NCBI GenBank assembly: GCA_026419785.1
Contig: JAODTK010005530.1
Span: 1 to 64,000, forward strand
Direction of reading: 5' to 3'
Length of the DNA: 64,000 nt
From: Sclerodactyla briareus
Lineage: Eukaryota; Echinodermata; Holothuroidea; Dendrochirotida; Sclerodactylidae
Part shown: piece after piece, positions 24,588 to 35,053 of the stretch
Layout of the letters: each line of letters starts with the position of its first letter
Numbering within the stretch: the stretch's first letter is position 1
Notes under the pieces: model-generated
What the model saw: only the letters and a program-made list of their open reading frames with translations
Database searches by the model: none
What the model was told of the DNA's origin: nothing
Position numbers and translations under genes: made by a program

Positions 24588-24735
24588 AAAACAAAAAATG
24601 AAGGAGGTAAAACGAGGGGAGACGAGGAAGAGAAGAGGAAAAGAGGAGAGGAGGAAAAGAAGAAGGAGGGGAAGGGAAAGGAAAAAAGTGAACGGGAGGG
24701 AGTGAAGGGGAAGGCAGGTAATGGAAAGTGGAATG
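24588..24735 (+). repeat. Polypurine tract
   Basis: About 150 bases almost entirely A and G on the plus strand (GAGG, GGAAAAG, AGGAGG patterns), with only a few pyrimidines. Such tracts can adopt triplex DNA. Translations in this stretch are low-complexity K/R/E-rich or F/S/L-rich and I do not treat them as genes. The surrounding 24410-25498 shows nothing else beyond a GCGCTTCGCGC palindrome at 25206. Confidence 0.8.
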
Positions 24736-25498
24736 GACAGAAGAAAAGGAAGCCAGACTTTATCATTGGCTATTTTGACTTTTGGATCTTCATCTAATTG
24801 ACCCATTCAGCCGGCAGAGACTGGTCACGTCGGCAAAAATTGATATGTGACCGGCCCATCGCCTGTCGTTGTAATTGGACTAGTTTGCCGAGTGGTGTCG
24901 GCATTTCGGCCAAAGGGGAAATAAAGGCTACTTGGCGTTTGACACTCATTTTTTCAAGATTTTTGTCAGTCTTTTACAGTTTTTGTTTCCTATTGGTCCA
25001 TATTCCAGATATACATTAGTTCGGAGTCATTTTGCTAAAATCAATTAATAAAGAATTTCCCAGAACTTAACCATGAAACAGTCGGTTTTAGGCGTGAAAT
25101 CATGCTAATGGCAAGGTTTCAAGAGTGGAAAGATTGTCTGAAATTTGTACTAAATGGCTGAAAAATTTTTATCATTGCCCCATTGTAATCGTCAAATTTT
25201 TTCGCGCTTCGCGCTCATGATGTATTGATGGGCCTTACTTCATACCCAGAGCTGCAATAAAAATCGGGTTATTGTTATGGATTCGGACAGAATTTTTCGG
25301 CGTTGCCGAATTGAAAGAGGTCCCCGCGTTACTTGGTGAGCGGGGTCGATTGATTACTGGACCCCATTTTACTACAATATTGCACCAGATTGGCAATCTG
25401 AGGACGTTTTCAATATCCAAAATTTTCCAAAGGGGACATCAGGTGGAGTAGCTCAGGCTACGACGAGGTATGGGTCAGTTTAATTGGCATCATGTGAC

Positions 25499-25534
25499 GA
25501 TAGATAGATAGATAGATAATGATAGTAATAGATA

Positions 25535-25589
<55 letters not shown>

Positions 25590-25628
25590 TTAGAATAGAT
25601 AGATAGATAGATAGATAGATAGATTAGA
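25499..25628. repeat. (GATA)n microsatellite, tail of a minus-strand retroelement
   Basis: About 130 bases of GATA repeats with small interruptions. Immediately to the right, on the minus strand, the sequence reads TGTGAATAAAGTTATC then (TATC)n, which is the usual 3' end of many LINE elements: polyadenylation signal followed by a tetranucleotide tail. The probable retroelement 3' UTR extends to about 25860; no coding remnant was identified. All of it lies in the intron after nucleotidase exon 4. Confidence 0.75.
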
Positions 25629-26064
25629 TAACTTTATTCACAATCATGAGGCAATAAAAAATTTCACATCGAAAATTAGAAAAAAAATAGGAAATAGAAT
25701 AATATGTCAAAATAATGATGACAATAGAGAGATATCAATATACAGGATAAAGAAGATAAAACCACAAGGCAAGATTGAAAGAAACTGGCGGTGACCGCCT
25801 GTTCCCTCTGAATGTACGGAGTCTGCGGTGGGACGGCAAGAACGCGAAATATTCATTGGCAGGATGATCAGGACCGCTCAAAATGAGCTACGTTCTATGT
25901 AGAGCGACTCCAGGGAAGGGGAGATACACCATTATCTTTTTCACTACCTGACCACTGCAGATAAGCTGCGGATATCATCTTGCGTTGCCGCGGCCAAACC
26001 AGACAGTGTCGATGACGTCAGGATGCACTCGACTATTGCAGCGATATTGGGGATGATTCCTTAC

Positions 26065-26265
26065 CTTGTTCAACCGAGGCATCTAGCACGATTGTGTGTC
26101 CCGAATGACTGTGCCCTTCCCGTTATGCGTCGAAGGGTCTTGGGTAGCCGAGGTACTTGGCGAAGGTGAAGTCCTGGACTATCAATACTTGACTATCCGG
26201 GTCACCGTCTGGCGTCACGACAGTCGGGTATGGGCCGATCAGCCCGGTCGTCCGTCGGAGGCGAC
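26065..26265 (-). CDS. 5'-nucleotidase (NT5E/CD73-like) exon 4, frame-disrupted
   Basis: A 201-bp exon with a consensus acceptor TTTCTTCAG (ending at 26266) and consensus donor CAAG|GTAAGG (26065/26064). It reads SPPTDDRA, then after one indel GPYPTVVTPDG, 'VLIVQDFTFAKYLGY', then FDA, and after two compensating indels NGKGTVI and SGHTIVLDASVEQ. This follows the family order G-K-Y-P-F-I-V-T, V-V-Q-A-Y-A-F-G-K-Y-L-G-Y, F-D-x-x-G-x-V-I-S and N-P-I-L-L at the end of the metallophosphatase domain and the linker to the C-terminal domain. Joined to exon 3 it gives FLYTE-SPPT, equivalent to vertebrate FLYTG-NPPS. The exon's total length is a multiple of three and both ends are consistent with the neighbours. 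Three indels break the frame. Confidence 0.9.
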
Positions 26266-27535
26266 CTGAAGAAATACCAAACACCATCGTAAACCTTGTA
26301 ACAAACGTATACATATCAAATATAACGGGAAGCGAACGACAGCCAATCGGAACCTTACTTCAGCTACTATGGCGTCAACGTTTTTCGGTGAACCTTTTGT
26401 GAACAATCTCTTCCTTTCCCCCAAAATATGAAAACACACGCCTGGTTACTTAAGTACAGCAGTGTAGCAAATCACTCTCCCAATGAAAATGATTACACCC
26501 ATGGGGTCCAAGACAATATTATACTCTAAGCGAAGTGCTATATTGTAGACGACTATGTTGCCCGAAAGAAAAAAAAGGGGACCCCACGGACTCTGAAATC
26601 GCAGGAAATTACATTTCCGGAACCGTTAGAGGCTGAATTTCGGAAATTGAAGTTGCAATTGTTTTAAACCTCGGGTCCCCCCTAGCTAGGCCTAAGTTCC
26701 TAACCACTGGAAAACTGGAGCTAATGATTACGTAATGTTAGGTAGAGTCCTATACCTGCGCGTAGGATCGCGCAAAGAGCATAAGTCTATACACTTCTTT
26801 ACAACGAGCTTTTACCCTCGCCGACGGATGTTAATGCTTACCTAGCTATGAAATCACCCCTGCCCGTGAATGCGGCCAACGCCCCCGGAAGTCCGTGCCC
26901 GAAGGAAGTACAGACAACTTAAAAACCAATGATTCATAAAAAAAGGATCCTTCCCTTGAAATATTCGAGAATATGAGCATCAATGATTATTGAAAATGAC
27001 ATGCATCTATCGATACCTCATGACAAGAAGAACTTCAGTCAAATTACAGCACTCAAATCCTTTCTATTTTGGAGAAAATGGTGATCATCCTCGTAATTAA
27101 ACAAAAAAAAAAAGCCGCCGGCATTAGCCAATATATGGGTTTCGCCTGATCAACAGATTTTTCCAATTGTAGTTTTCCAAGCCACAAAGCCACCCATACT
27201 GTAGTAATCTATTTGTAGGACTGATATAAAAACCCCCAATGGAAAACATCTCTTGAAACGATAGTAATCAAGTCAAAATTTCGTGGAATGGGTCTCCCCC
27301 TGAGGCGAAACGAATTTTTTTTTTTCAAACCGTCTCGCTTTTTTTTGATAATCCTCGAACTGAGCACCATTTTCCCCAAAAAAGAAATGAATTCGAGGGT
27401 TGGAATTCTTAACTTAAGTTCTTCTTGAAGAATGAGGTATCTGACGATGGCATTCATTTTCAATATCATTGATGCTCATTTCTCGAATACTTTCAAAGGC
27501 TGGATGGAGCTTCAACAGTGCTGACGACTACTTAC
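26266..27535 (-). other. Intron 3 of the nucleotidase gene
   Basis: Bounded by donor TGA|GTAAGT at 27535 and acceptor TTTCTTCAG at 26266. No additional exon or recognisable repeat was seen, apart from a short A run near 27102. Confidence 0.7.
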
Positions 27536-27730
27536 TCAGTGTACAAGAAAAGTCATCGGATGGCCCCCCCGACAATCACAGATCACCCGACCGTATTTTT
27601 TGCTATCCTCATATCTTTATTGTACCCCCGTGACCGAGAGCAAGTATTTTATCGGGATGCCATCGTCTCTCAGCGGTTGACCCTCTTACTGTGAACTGAA
27701 GTCAATTTCGTCCATAAAGACCAGGTCCTG
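27536..27730 (-). CDS. 5'-nucleotidase (NT5E/CD73-like) exon 3, frame-disrupted
   Basis: A 195-bp exon. The acceptor is TCAAACACAG (ending 27731), the donor TGA|GTAAGT (27536/27535) is near perfect. It begins QDLVFMDEID, aligning with N-L-V-F-E-D-E-I. After indels it reads LALGHGG, YNKDMRIAK, and RGGHPMTFL, then in another frame LYTE. LALGHGG carries the histidine equivalent to the family's G-H-S-G metal ligand, and GGHPMTFL the G-G-H-S-N-T-F ligand. Both histidines are kept. At least four frame changes are required in 195 bases, one of them in a run of seven G. Known role in the family: metal binding in the N-terminal catalytic domain. Confidence 0.85.
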
Positions 27731-27954
27731 CTGTGTTTGAATGAAGACAAAAGGTTTGTCAGTGATATTCTGATTTTATGACATTCAAATCGAGAATTTC
27801 AAAATTTCGTGCTATACCTAAGTACCCTGAAGCACCAGCGAAAGTTCTTTCTCTGTATAAATTGTAAATTTTTCCCCGAAAAAAAGAACTCTCGGATAAC
27901 TTTGACCAATGTTTCTGTTTCTGTTAAATCGCACGATTGGAATGACCCATCAAC

Positions 27955-28150
27955 ATATCTCACGGAAGTGCGGACGTGGTACGTGTGGACAGGGTACGTG
28001 TAATGTAGTATGGTAGACGTAGCACGCGTGGACGTGTTACGTGTGGACGTATAGTACATGTGAACGGGGTCCGTGTAGACTATAGTTATAGATGTAGCAC
28101 GCGTGACGTTGTTACTTGTGGACGTAGTACATGTTGACAGTGAGACAGTA
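27955..28150 (+). repeat. Degenerate minisatellite (GTGGACGTAGTAC-like)
   Basis: Units of roughly 16-18 bases built on ACGTGTGGACGTAGCACG / GTGGACGTGTTACGT. A related sequence in the opposite orientation begins at about 29075, so the two flank the retrotransposon fragment between them. Confidence 0.7.
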
Positions 28151-28179
28151 CCGGCGGTACTTAGTAGTAGTCCCGTAGG

Positions 28180-29010
28180 TTGCGTGCTCGTCTATCTGAC
28201 ATGGCCCGAGTGATCAATCTCCGCCACGTATCACGATCGATCTTGCGCAAGGTTTATTGCTTCCTCCTCCTCCTCGAAACTGTTAATGTTGATGTTCCTG
28301 AAGTGCGTTTGGATTTTTCCGAGCAAGGTAGGCACGGGTCTTCCAACTGGCTCATAGTAGTTCCTTGCAATGCGTCTGTCAGTGCGATCTGCTGAGCTTT
28401 TCTTGGTCTTGCAACGTGACCAAAAAATCTCACACGTCTATGTCTTAACTCGGAAGACCAAGGGATTTGATGTCACCTCATGGAAGTTCTCTTTGGTATC
28501 CAATTGTGTATTGGTCCATCTGATGCTGAGAACGTTGCGGAGTAGTCTTCTTTGGAAAGTGTCAATTTTGTAATAAATTCTTCGTTGTACCACCCCACAT
28601 TCGCAATTATACGAAAAATACTCTGTATAAGGGCCTCGAAAATCCGGAGTTTGAAGCTTGTACTTACTTACTCGTTCTTGCGCTGAAAATTGTTGATAGA
28701 GTTTTGAAAGCGTTGTTGGTTGTACCAATTTTTCTGTTGATGTCGGCTTCGGTTCCTAACATACTTCCTACATATTTAACTTTCGTGTTCCACACAATCC
28801 ATCGCCATTTCTTGTGATTGGAAATTTCTCAGTTTTCGCCCTGTTTATTTTTTAGATTTCTTCTTGCCAGTTTCTCAGTCCTGCGCTCTTCGATGTCTTG
28901 TAATATATTTCTTCAGTCGATGCTCAAGAGATATCATCAGCGTATTGTTGGTCCACGGTGACGAAATTGTGGTATACTATTTGGCGCTGTAGTCCATGAT
29001 CCACTACTGA
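28180..29010 (-). mobile_element. RTE-like non-LTR retrotransposon fragment in intron 2
   Basis: Minus-strand reverse transcriptase remnant. In order it shows VDQQYADDIS (catalytic Y-A-D-D box), NRAKTEKFPITRNGD, 'YVGSMLGTEADINRK' in a neighbouring frame, 'KIDTFQRRLLRNVLSIRWTN', 'TSNPLVF', 'GRPVPTLLGKIQTHFRN', and NINSFEEEEEAINLAQDRS. Order and motifs match the second half of a LINE ORF2. Several frameshifts and stops show it is dead. The endonuclease and the first half of the RT are missing. The tail of the same family occurs on the plus strand in blocks A and B. It sits between nucleotidase exons 2 and 3. Confidence 0.85.
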
Positions 29011-29074
29011 TGGTGGTTGGTAATGATAACTGCGTCAATGTCATTTTCATCCAGCGGACTTTCTTTCTCCACAG

Positions 29075-29370
29075 ATAGTACGTTCTACACACGTGCTACC
29101 CAAACGTGTACCACACGCGCACAAGTGCTAGTGTCACATATGTTGTGTCCGCACCACGAACCTCTTGTTTATATAACACTTTCCCATGATCTACATCATG
29201 CACACGCATCAATCCATCGTGGTTGCGTACACGTGTGCCACTCTACTCTACCCCATACTAACTACTGTATCAGTAAACTAGACACAGGTAACTACGTTTA
29301 AACGCAAGCCGTGTGGATGCGTATCGTATGTATGCGTTGACGCATTACATGTTTGGACGCAAGTATTGAG
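29075..29370. repeat. Degenerate ACGTG/GCGT minisatellite, partly inverted copy
   Basis: Contains CACACGTGCTACCCAAACGT and CACACGCGCAC, which resemble the reverse complement of the minisatellite at 27955-28150. It continues with GTGTGGATGCGTATCG-like units in the original orientation near 29310-29365. Confidence 0.5.
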
Positions 29371-29519
29371 ACGTTAGTATAATGGAGTTTTTAACACAAG
29401 TCTGACACCTAGCAGGATATAGTTTCCACTGAACAAATCCAACTATAGCGAGTTCGCAGCATCATTTGAATGGAACAGAGTCTCCAGGTCACAGTTTGTA
29501 TCGTTGCCATGAACATCAT

Positions 29520-29960
29520 GAAATGGAATGCCTGTCATTCACATTGAGAGTCAGTCACTAGTTCCTATCCGGCCAACTCAGAGATATTTTGAGTCGATCA
29601 TTGTGGTGAGTTGTGCAATTGCTGCTAAACATGACCAGATTTTGACAACATGAAACATCTAATGAAATTTTCTTTTGCCATGAGACTGGAATAATAGTAT
29701 CTGTACTTGGGGGCCATTTGAAAAAAAAAAAAAAGTCATCCAGAATTACTCAAAGTGGGAGAAATCGTGAATTGGCATTCTCTATTAAAAGAGAAAACCT
29801 GCATTTCGGAAAATGCACCGGTTTGACGTCTTGACATAACAACACTGTTTACATACAATCAATTGTGTACATACGCTGCACGCACTGCTAATGTCTACTT
29901 TATTTACGTACTGATCGACGACTCAAGATACTGTCGACCATGACAACCTACTATATACGT
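29520..29960. repeat. Old interspersed repeat, related to 59535-59970
   Basis: Shares scattered blocks in order with 59535-59970: 'gaatg..tgcc', 'agtcagtcac', 'gtgagttg', 'aacatgaac/ccag', 'ggccatttgaa', and most clearly 'gcacgcactgctaat.tcta.ttta' followed by a 'acgcactgatc' variant near 29880-29925. Divergence is high, so this is an ancient pair. Nothing coding is visible. Confidence 0.5.
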
Positions 29961-30184
29961 TGGATTTCACGATCCAAAATACATATCAATCATCATAAAA
30001 CAACATGGTACAATGAAAAATGGTATTACATGTGATTGGACTTCCATGTACAATATATTATGAATGATAATGTACATGTGTACATCCTCTCGTTATATTG
30101 TTCTTCGGTGAGTGGTGGTTACCTTTTTCAATTTTTTTTCGTGAATTTTATTTCATTTTAAAAAGTGCTTTAGACAACTTAGAC

Positions 30185-30403
30185 TGGACCAGGCTTCGAT
30201 AGTTTCTGGCGTGTCCAGAGAAGGTATACCCGCACACCCCGATCCTTTCACCACCGACTTCCAAAATGGTGTCGCTTCTGGAAGATTTGCTTCGAATTCT
30301 GGCTCCCCGCTGGCGTCGATGTTACAACTCAACACTGGGAAGGATTGTTCCTCAGGAAACGAGCAGGCCTCTACTCTTCGTCGAATTCGTGCTTTCCCAA
30401 AGC
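30185..30403 (-). CDS. 5'-nucleotidase (NT5E/CD73-like) exon 2, frame-disrupted
   Basis: The acceptor is CTATTCTTAG (ending 30404). The first codons read ALGKHEFDEE, matching A-L-G-N-H-E-F-D, the metal-binding and catalytic Asn-His motif; here Asn is replaced by Lys (AAG). After frame breaks it reads LSCNIDASGEPEFEANLPEA, 'TPFWKSVV', 'ERIGVCGYTF' and LDTPETIEA, equivalent to family L-S-A-N-I, the V-G-I-V-G-Y-T strand and E-T-P. The 3' end is uncertain: a 'SKPGP' reading followed by GTCTAAGT suggests a weak or damaged donor at 30184. There are four or more indels in about 220 bases. The HEFD order, followed by SCNIDA, is diagnostic for this family. Confidence 0.85.
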
Positions 30404-30669
30404 CTAAGAATAGGACAGGAAGTTACAAAGATCTCCGTGGGTGTAGGAGCGAGTCTAAACATGGAAATAACTATTTCTTTTTTTGTTTCGAGAACTATTA
30501 AATTATTAAAATATAATTGTTAGTGCTCCAGCTCATATGCTCCATTCATCTGATCATAGCCGAGTATAGAAGAATAACAATAAATCCATTCAAAATTTAT
30601 TTTGTTCTGTTCCTTTTGTTTTCACCTTAACATATGATGTATATATTTTTTATTACTGGCGCTTTATAA

Positions 30670-30670
30670 G

Positions 30671-30736
<66 letters not shown>

Positions 30737-30737
30737 G
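30670..30737. repeat. (CTAT)n microsatellite with LINE-like junction
   Basis: Preceded directly by GGCGCTTTATAAG, the usual 3' end of L2/CR1-related LINEs and SINEs on the plus strand. This looks like a short retroelement tail in intron 1; I see no coding remnant upstream of it. Confidence 0.75.
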
Positions 30738-31666
30738 CTATCGATCTTCTTCTTCACGAAAATTTCACACCGATTGTATTTCGATCGAAACGTGGCAATG
30801 AACAGTTCGGCACGGAAAAGCGATCATTGATCGTTTCACACACGAATAAAGAACAGAAAAATATGGAGATATGGACCCCAACACAAACTCTGACACATAT
30901 CAGGCACATCCTGCAACGCTATAGGTCGCAACTGGTCCACAATCAATCATGCCTCGAGTGTTGTACCGGTAACACCCCCCCCCCCCTCTCTCTCTCTCTC
31001 AGATTTTAACATCATTCACTGCTTCTCGGACACAGCCCTGGTATCAGGTGGCAGATTCCCACCCTCCGCTCATCATTGCTGAGGTTTAAAAATCTCGCTA
31101 TTCTGCAATAATCGCGAGATTGGCGCAGAACTGACTACGGTTACAATGGTATAGAGATCATCCACTGACGTCACTGGGTTGGAAACAAGGCTGAACCCCG
31201 TACCTAATCAAGGGCCCAGTCTTCTTGACCTTTTGGTATAAAACTCTTCAGAGAGTTCCCCGTACTATCCGACTAGTTTATTTCATTAGCCTATAGGCTA
31301 GTAGCTAGTTATAGTTCGCATCATTGGTTTCTCAATGTTACACGTGAACTCCTCCATTAATGAGTATATTTATATCGGCAATAAGGAATACATATAGCGA
31401 GCTTATATGAGTTCGAGTTACTTGTATTCGGAACAGTATATGCGACCTGGAATGAATTTGAAAAATAATGAGAAATTACAGTAGTGACAATAGTGACAAA
31501 CAAATATGCTGTGTCCATAGCCAACAATATTCTCATGCCCAAAGTACACACAATGTACATTTTCCTCATACCAAAACAAGACTGAACGATAAATCGAACA
31601 CGTTTCAAATTCCAGCACACTTCCCCACCCCCATATCTATGGCAACCTTCATGTACGGGTCTTAAC
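30738..31666 (-). other. Part of intron 1 of the nucleotidase gene
   Basis: No exon or repeat family recognised, apart from a C run followed by (CT)n at 30977-31000. The intron ends (on the minus strand begins) at the GTTAAG donor at 31666. Confidence 0.6.
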
Positions 31667-32055
31667 CTGGCGTCGTATCCCATGTAATTCATGAAGTGTG
31701 ACTTCGCTCTAACTTTGTAGTAGTAAAACCACTGTGTCCCTGGAATTGGTCCCCACCGTCAATGAATCGTATTTTCGTCATATTCCGTACCTCTCCGATT
31801 TTCGTCACCGTCGAGGGACCCCCGCCGAAACACTCGCCCGTTGGTGTCGTCCTCCTCAGACAGGAATGAACGAACCGATTTATTAAACTGCTCGAATCGG
31901 GCATGGACATCGTTCGTGTGAATGATGGTCACTCAAACGACTGTCAGACACTGGAAAAGCGCGCCGAGCACTGTCAACGATTAGACAGAATGTGGCCGCT
32001 CTGTTGGTCTCATCGTGGTGTTTTCAGCTCGATAACTCGTAGAAATGTCTGATGT
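31667..32055 (-). CDS. 5'-nucleotidase (NT5E/CD73-like) exon 1 with start codon, frame-disrupted
   Basis: A pyrimidine-rich acceptor TTTCTTCTTGCAG ends at 32056, implying an upstream 5' UTR exon. The start ATG is at 32013-32011. The same frame then holds a hydrophobic signal-peptide-like stretch SLTVLGALFQCLTVV and VTIIHTNDVHARFEQFN, but is interrupted by TAA (31983-31981) and TGA (31935-31933). VTIIHTNDVHARF is the classical first signature of the 5'-nucleotidase family and includes the D-x-H metal ligands. A one-base shift gives GECFGGGP, 'KIGEVRN' and FIDGGDQFQG (third metal ligand D), then another shift KVRAKSHFMNYMGYDA. The donor CAG|GTTAAG is at 31667/31666; one missing T before it would restore Met as in the family. 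Product: secreted/GPI-type ecto-nucleotidase. Confidence 0.9.
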
Positions 32056-33020
32056 CTGCAAGAAGAAACATATAAAAAACAAAACAAAGATAGATATTAA
32101 AATAAGTACGGAGAAGTCGCACGATAGTTCCAGACTAAAAAAAAAAAAAAAATAAAGATCGGTTTCGTACGATTCAAGCTCTGGATTAACTGCTTTGTGT
32201 CCCAGTTCATGGTAGTCAACAGTGATTTACTTCTATTGCCCTTTTCTTCCTAACTCGGGTGCTATTCATGGACCTGCGAATGCTGATAAACTCCAAGTGT
32301 CAGTATTAGTTGCTGCACATATACTCTACGAATTATATGCAGATATGCGTCGTGAAACCGCGCACGTAATGTGTTGGTAACACGGGTCAAATGAATAATA
32401 CAGAATATGGCTCTAACAACTATCACCAACCTACGTACATAACCTTCATCACATTGGCAAAGACTTCCCATTACTTGTGTGCGTTTAATTGCTCTGTTAA
32501 TTTCTAACTGTCAGCCACTCTGACGGGAATAAAGGAGGACGAAAACCCCAGACGAGTAAAACCAAAGAACTGGGAAAAGGATGCCTGAACTTCTGCAATT
32601 GTTACAACTACAAGTATCTTGAAGGGTGAAGAATTCGAATCGATTATTCCAGTGAATCATAACAAAGCCATTGAGACAACCTGGATGGTCTCATTCTGTA
32701 CGAATGAGGTCATCAAGAACTGGCACGGGAAAAACTCATGTCACGATCAACTGATTTCTAGTATCGGGCCTGATCATACCGATGGTAGAAACCAACCTGG
32801 CGGCAAACGGGCCATTCTGGTGACATTCGTTGCGCGCTCTACCAGTCAGGGAAGAATCCTTAGAATGATAATTCCGACTCGATCGTTCTCTCCTTCAATA
32901 TGTGGATATTGTGACGTACCCGGCCTAGTAGCCTTGTGCATCGTTTGCTTTATTGTAGATCATTCTCCAGTCGCACTCAATAATTCGGATTGATTGAGAT
33001 ATATGTGAACGCACTTCATG
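32056..33020. other. Upstream of the nucleotidase gene; no gene recognised
   Basis: Contains an A run (32139-32153). A 5' UTR exon of the nucleotidase gene should lie in or beyond this stretch, but I cannot identify it. A 124-codon open frame at 32619-32993 (plus) has no recognisable domain. Confidence 0.45.
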
Positions 33021-33023
33021 CTG

Positions 33024-34070
33024 GCAATGCGGCGTCGGGGGACAGGGGGGGGGGCCGGCGCCCCCAAGATTTTGGTTAGGGAGATGCAATGCATTTCGTC
33101 CCCCCCCCCCCCCCAATATTTGAGCCCGACAGCTATTTCGCTGACACTGTTTCCGACATTTTCAGCAGCAACCGTGTTTGAACGAATTCATATGACCAAA
33201 AGATCAAGTTGAGTGAATTATGCTGCTCCATATGATGTGCCTTGGGCAGACATTGCAGACAAATGTCCCTCAACAAATCAAAAATTTCCCCCCCGAAAAA
33301 AAATTTATTCTGGGTTGTTCTCAATTATCAATGAAGGAAGGGTTCCCCTCCAACATCGTTTGCAGAAACTGGCTTTACTAGTTTGTGATTGTTCCTTCAT
33401 TCGACGTTGTCGAGTTCCTTAGTTAGTTTGAATAAAGAAACAAACAAACTAACATATATAAATCGCTATCTTGAGGTGGAGGGGGTTGAGGCTACGTCCC
33501 GGGGCGACTGAGTTAGGTCCACCACCTGGTGGGATCTGTGAGTCTTTTATTTTATATAGCTATATGGGTGCGACCACTTGTTGGAAAAGTTGAGTACACG
33601 GTGCACTGACTATTACTACTGACTATTACTGTTCGGGACAGTAGACCTAAAACTAACCAAATGTCTCAGATTTTTGGTGAGAACCTGTTTTTCAAGATTT
33701 GCCCGGAAAACCCTAGAAATTGCGCGCTTCCCGCACACCTGGTGAACAGTAGTATGGAGCACGAAATGTTGAACATCTGACCAGAAAGTTAAATTCGTGG
33801 CAGCGATGAGACCGAGGGCTGACAAAATGTTCACATTTTCCACCGATAACAAAATTTGTGATCACGAAATCCCCAGGTTTGAAGATTGGTACATGCAGCC
33901 AAAAACGCCCGGGAGAGGTCTTTTCCGGCCATCTAGGGTGATTGCGCTACCAAAAATGTTATCGTCTGCTCCGCGCCAACTATGGTGGCGCTCTGCTCAC
34001 ATAGTATTCTTGTTCCCCTGAAAAATGTTTCTGCCCACCCCTCAGTATGGAAAGTCTGGCGACGCCACTG
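33024..34070. mobile_element. Possible TIR element with G/C runs, first of two related units
   Basis: The right end TCTGGCGACGCCACTG (34055-34070) is, in reverse complement, a CAGTGGCGTCGCCAGA terminus typical of many invertebrate DNA transposons. The left side has CAATGCGGCGTCGGGGG (33024-33040) followed by G and C runs. Internal motifs 'ccacctggtgggatctgtga', 'gggtgcgac..acttgttg', 'gcgccaacta.ggtggcgctc' recur in the next unit (34135-35053). No transposase is seen. Confidence 0.4.
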
Positions 34071-34134
34071 TCAATGGATTGCCAACAGTTGAACTTCGAT
34101 GTTTTTGAAGGGGAGGAGTAGGGCGACAGAGCTA

Positions 34135-35053
34135 GTAATTCTATCTTCTACCACCTGGCGGGACCTGTGAATTTTCTGGAATATATGGTTCTATTTGCAA
34201 ATTTATTCAGCAACCAATGTATAGGGGTGCGACAAACTTGTTGAAAGTTGGGTGCGCGGCACGGTGCATTATTGCATATCCTATAACACGGGGGGGCACA
34301 TTTTGCGGGTGGAAACCCCTGGAAATAGCAATCGAGATTCGGCCAGGGAACGCCACAATTTCGTTCAAAGACATGATTCAAAATTCAGGTGAAGATAAGT
34401 TATTTCCAAAGAATAGATTGCCTGACTCTTTTCGATGGAATGTCCAAAAGTGTAAAATTTTCGCGAGCGCTTCGGCCCGCAGTTGCGGTTTTTAACTTTT
34501 CTGTTTGTTTTCTCATTTGGCACTGTCTGGCCCCAAAATGCTTTCTCCCACTGGGACTGTGGTCCGCCAAGAAGGTAAAAATGGGGGCCATAATCTAATG
34601 GAGTAAAATCTCAGGCCAATTAAGTGATAGGTCAGAAGGGGGTCAGTGCAATGTCGTTCATCAAATTGGATTCTGCAGAAACTCGCGCTTCGCGCGAACG
34701 TATGGTTGTTGTGCCATGGTCCAGGGCCATCGTTCCTTTCATGACTGTGACCCACTTGCATTCGTTATTTTAGAGTCACAGCACCCAATGCAAAACCTTG
34801 AATTGATCCCTAAGTTTTTGGAGAACTTATCAATAAAAAAAAAAAAAAAAATTATTATCAATTTAAGGTAATGCTTGCTCTCACGTCTCATAAGGGACGA
34901 GAAGTGCGGTTCCTGACGGATTCTACGGGTCTGCCAAACGAAAACTTTTTGACGACGCGCCAACTAGGTGGCGCTCCGCGGGGCCTTAGAGAGTATTAAT
35001 TCTCATCGTCCCCACCCCCCCCCCCCAATCGCCAACAAAAATCGCCGCCCCTG
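34135..35053. repeat. Second related unit, ending CAGGGGCGGCGATT (reverse complement)
   Basis: It repeats 'ccacctggcgggacctgtgaa', 'ggggtgcgacaaacttgttg', 'acggtgca', and near 34950 'gacgcgccaactaggtggcgctccgc', in the same order and orientation as the unit before it. It ends in a poly-C run and AATCGCCGCCCCTG (35040-35053). A GCGCTTCGCGCG palindrome lies at 34687. An A run is at 34837-34852. Confidence 0.5.

Noticed and set aside
24433..24806. K/R/E-rich and F/S/L-rich open frames
   Set aside because: Both are read-outs of a polypurine/polypyrimidine tract, not protein-coding sequence.
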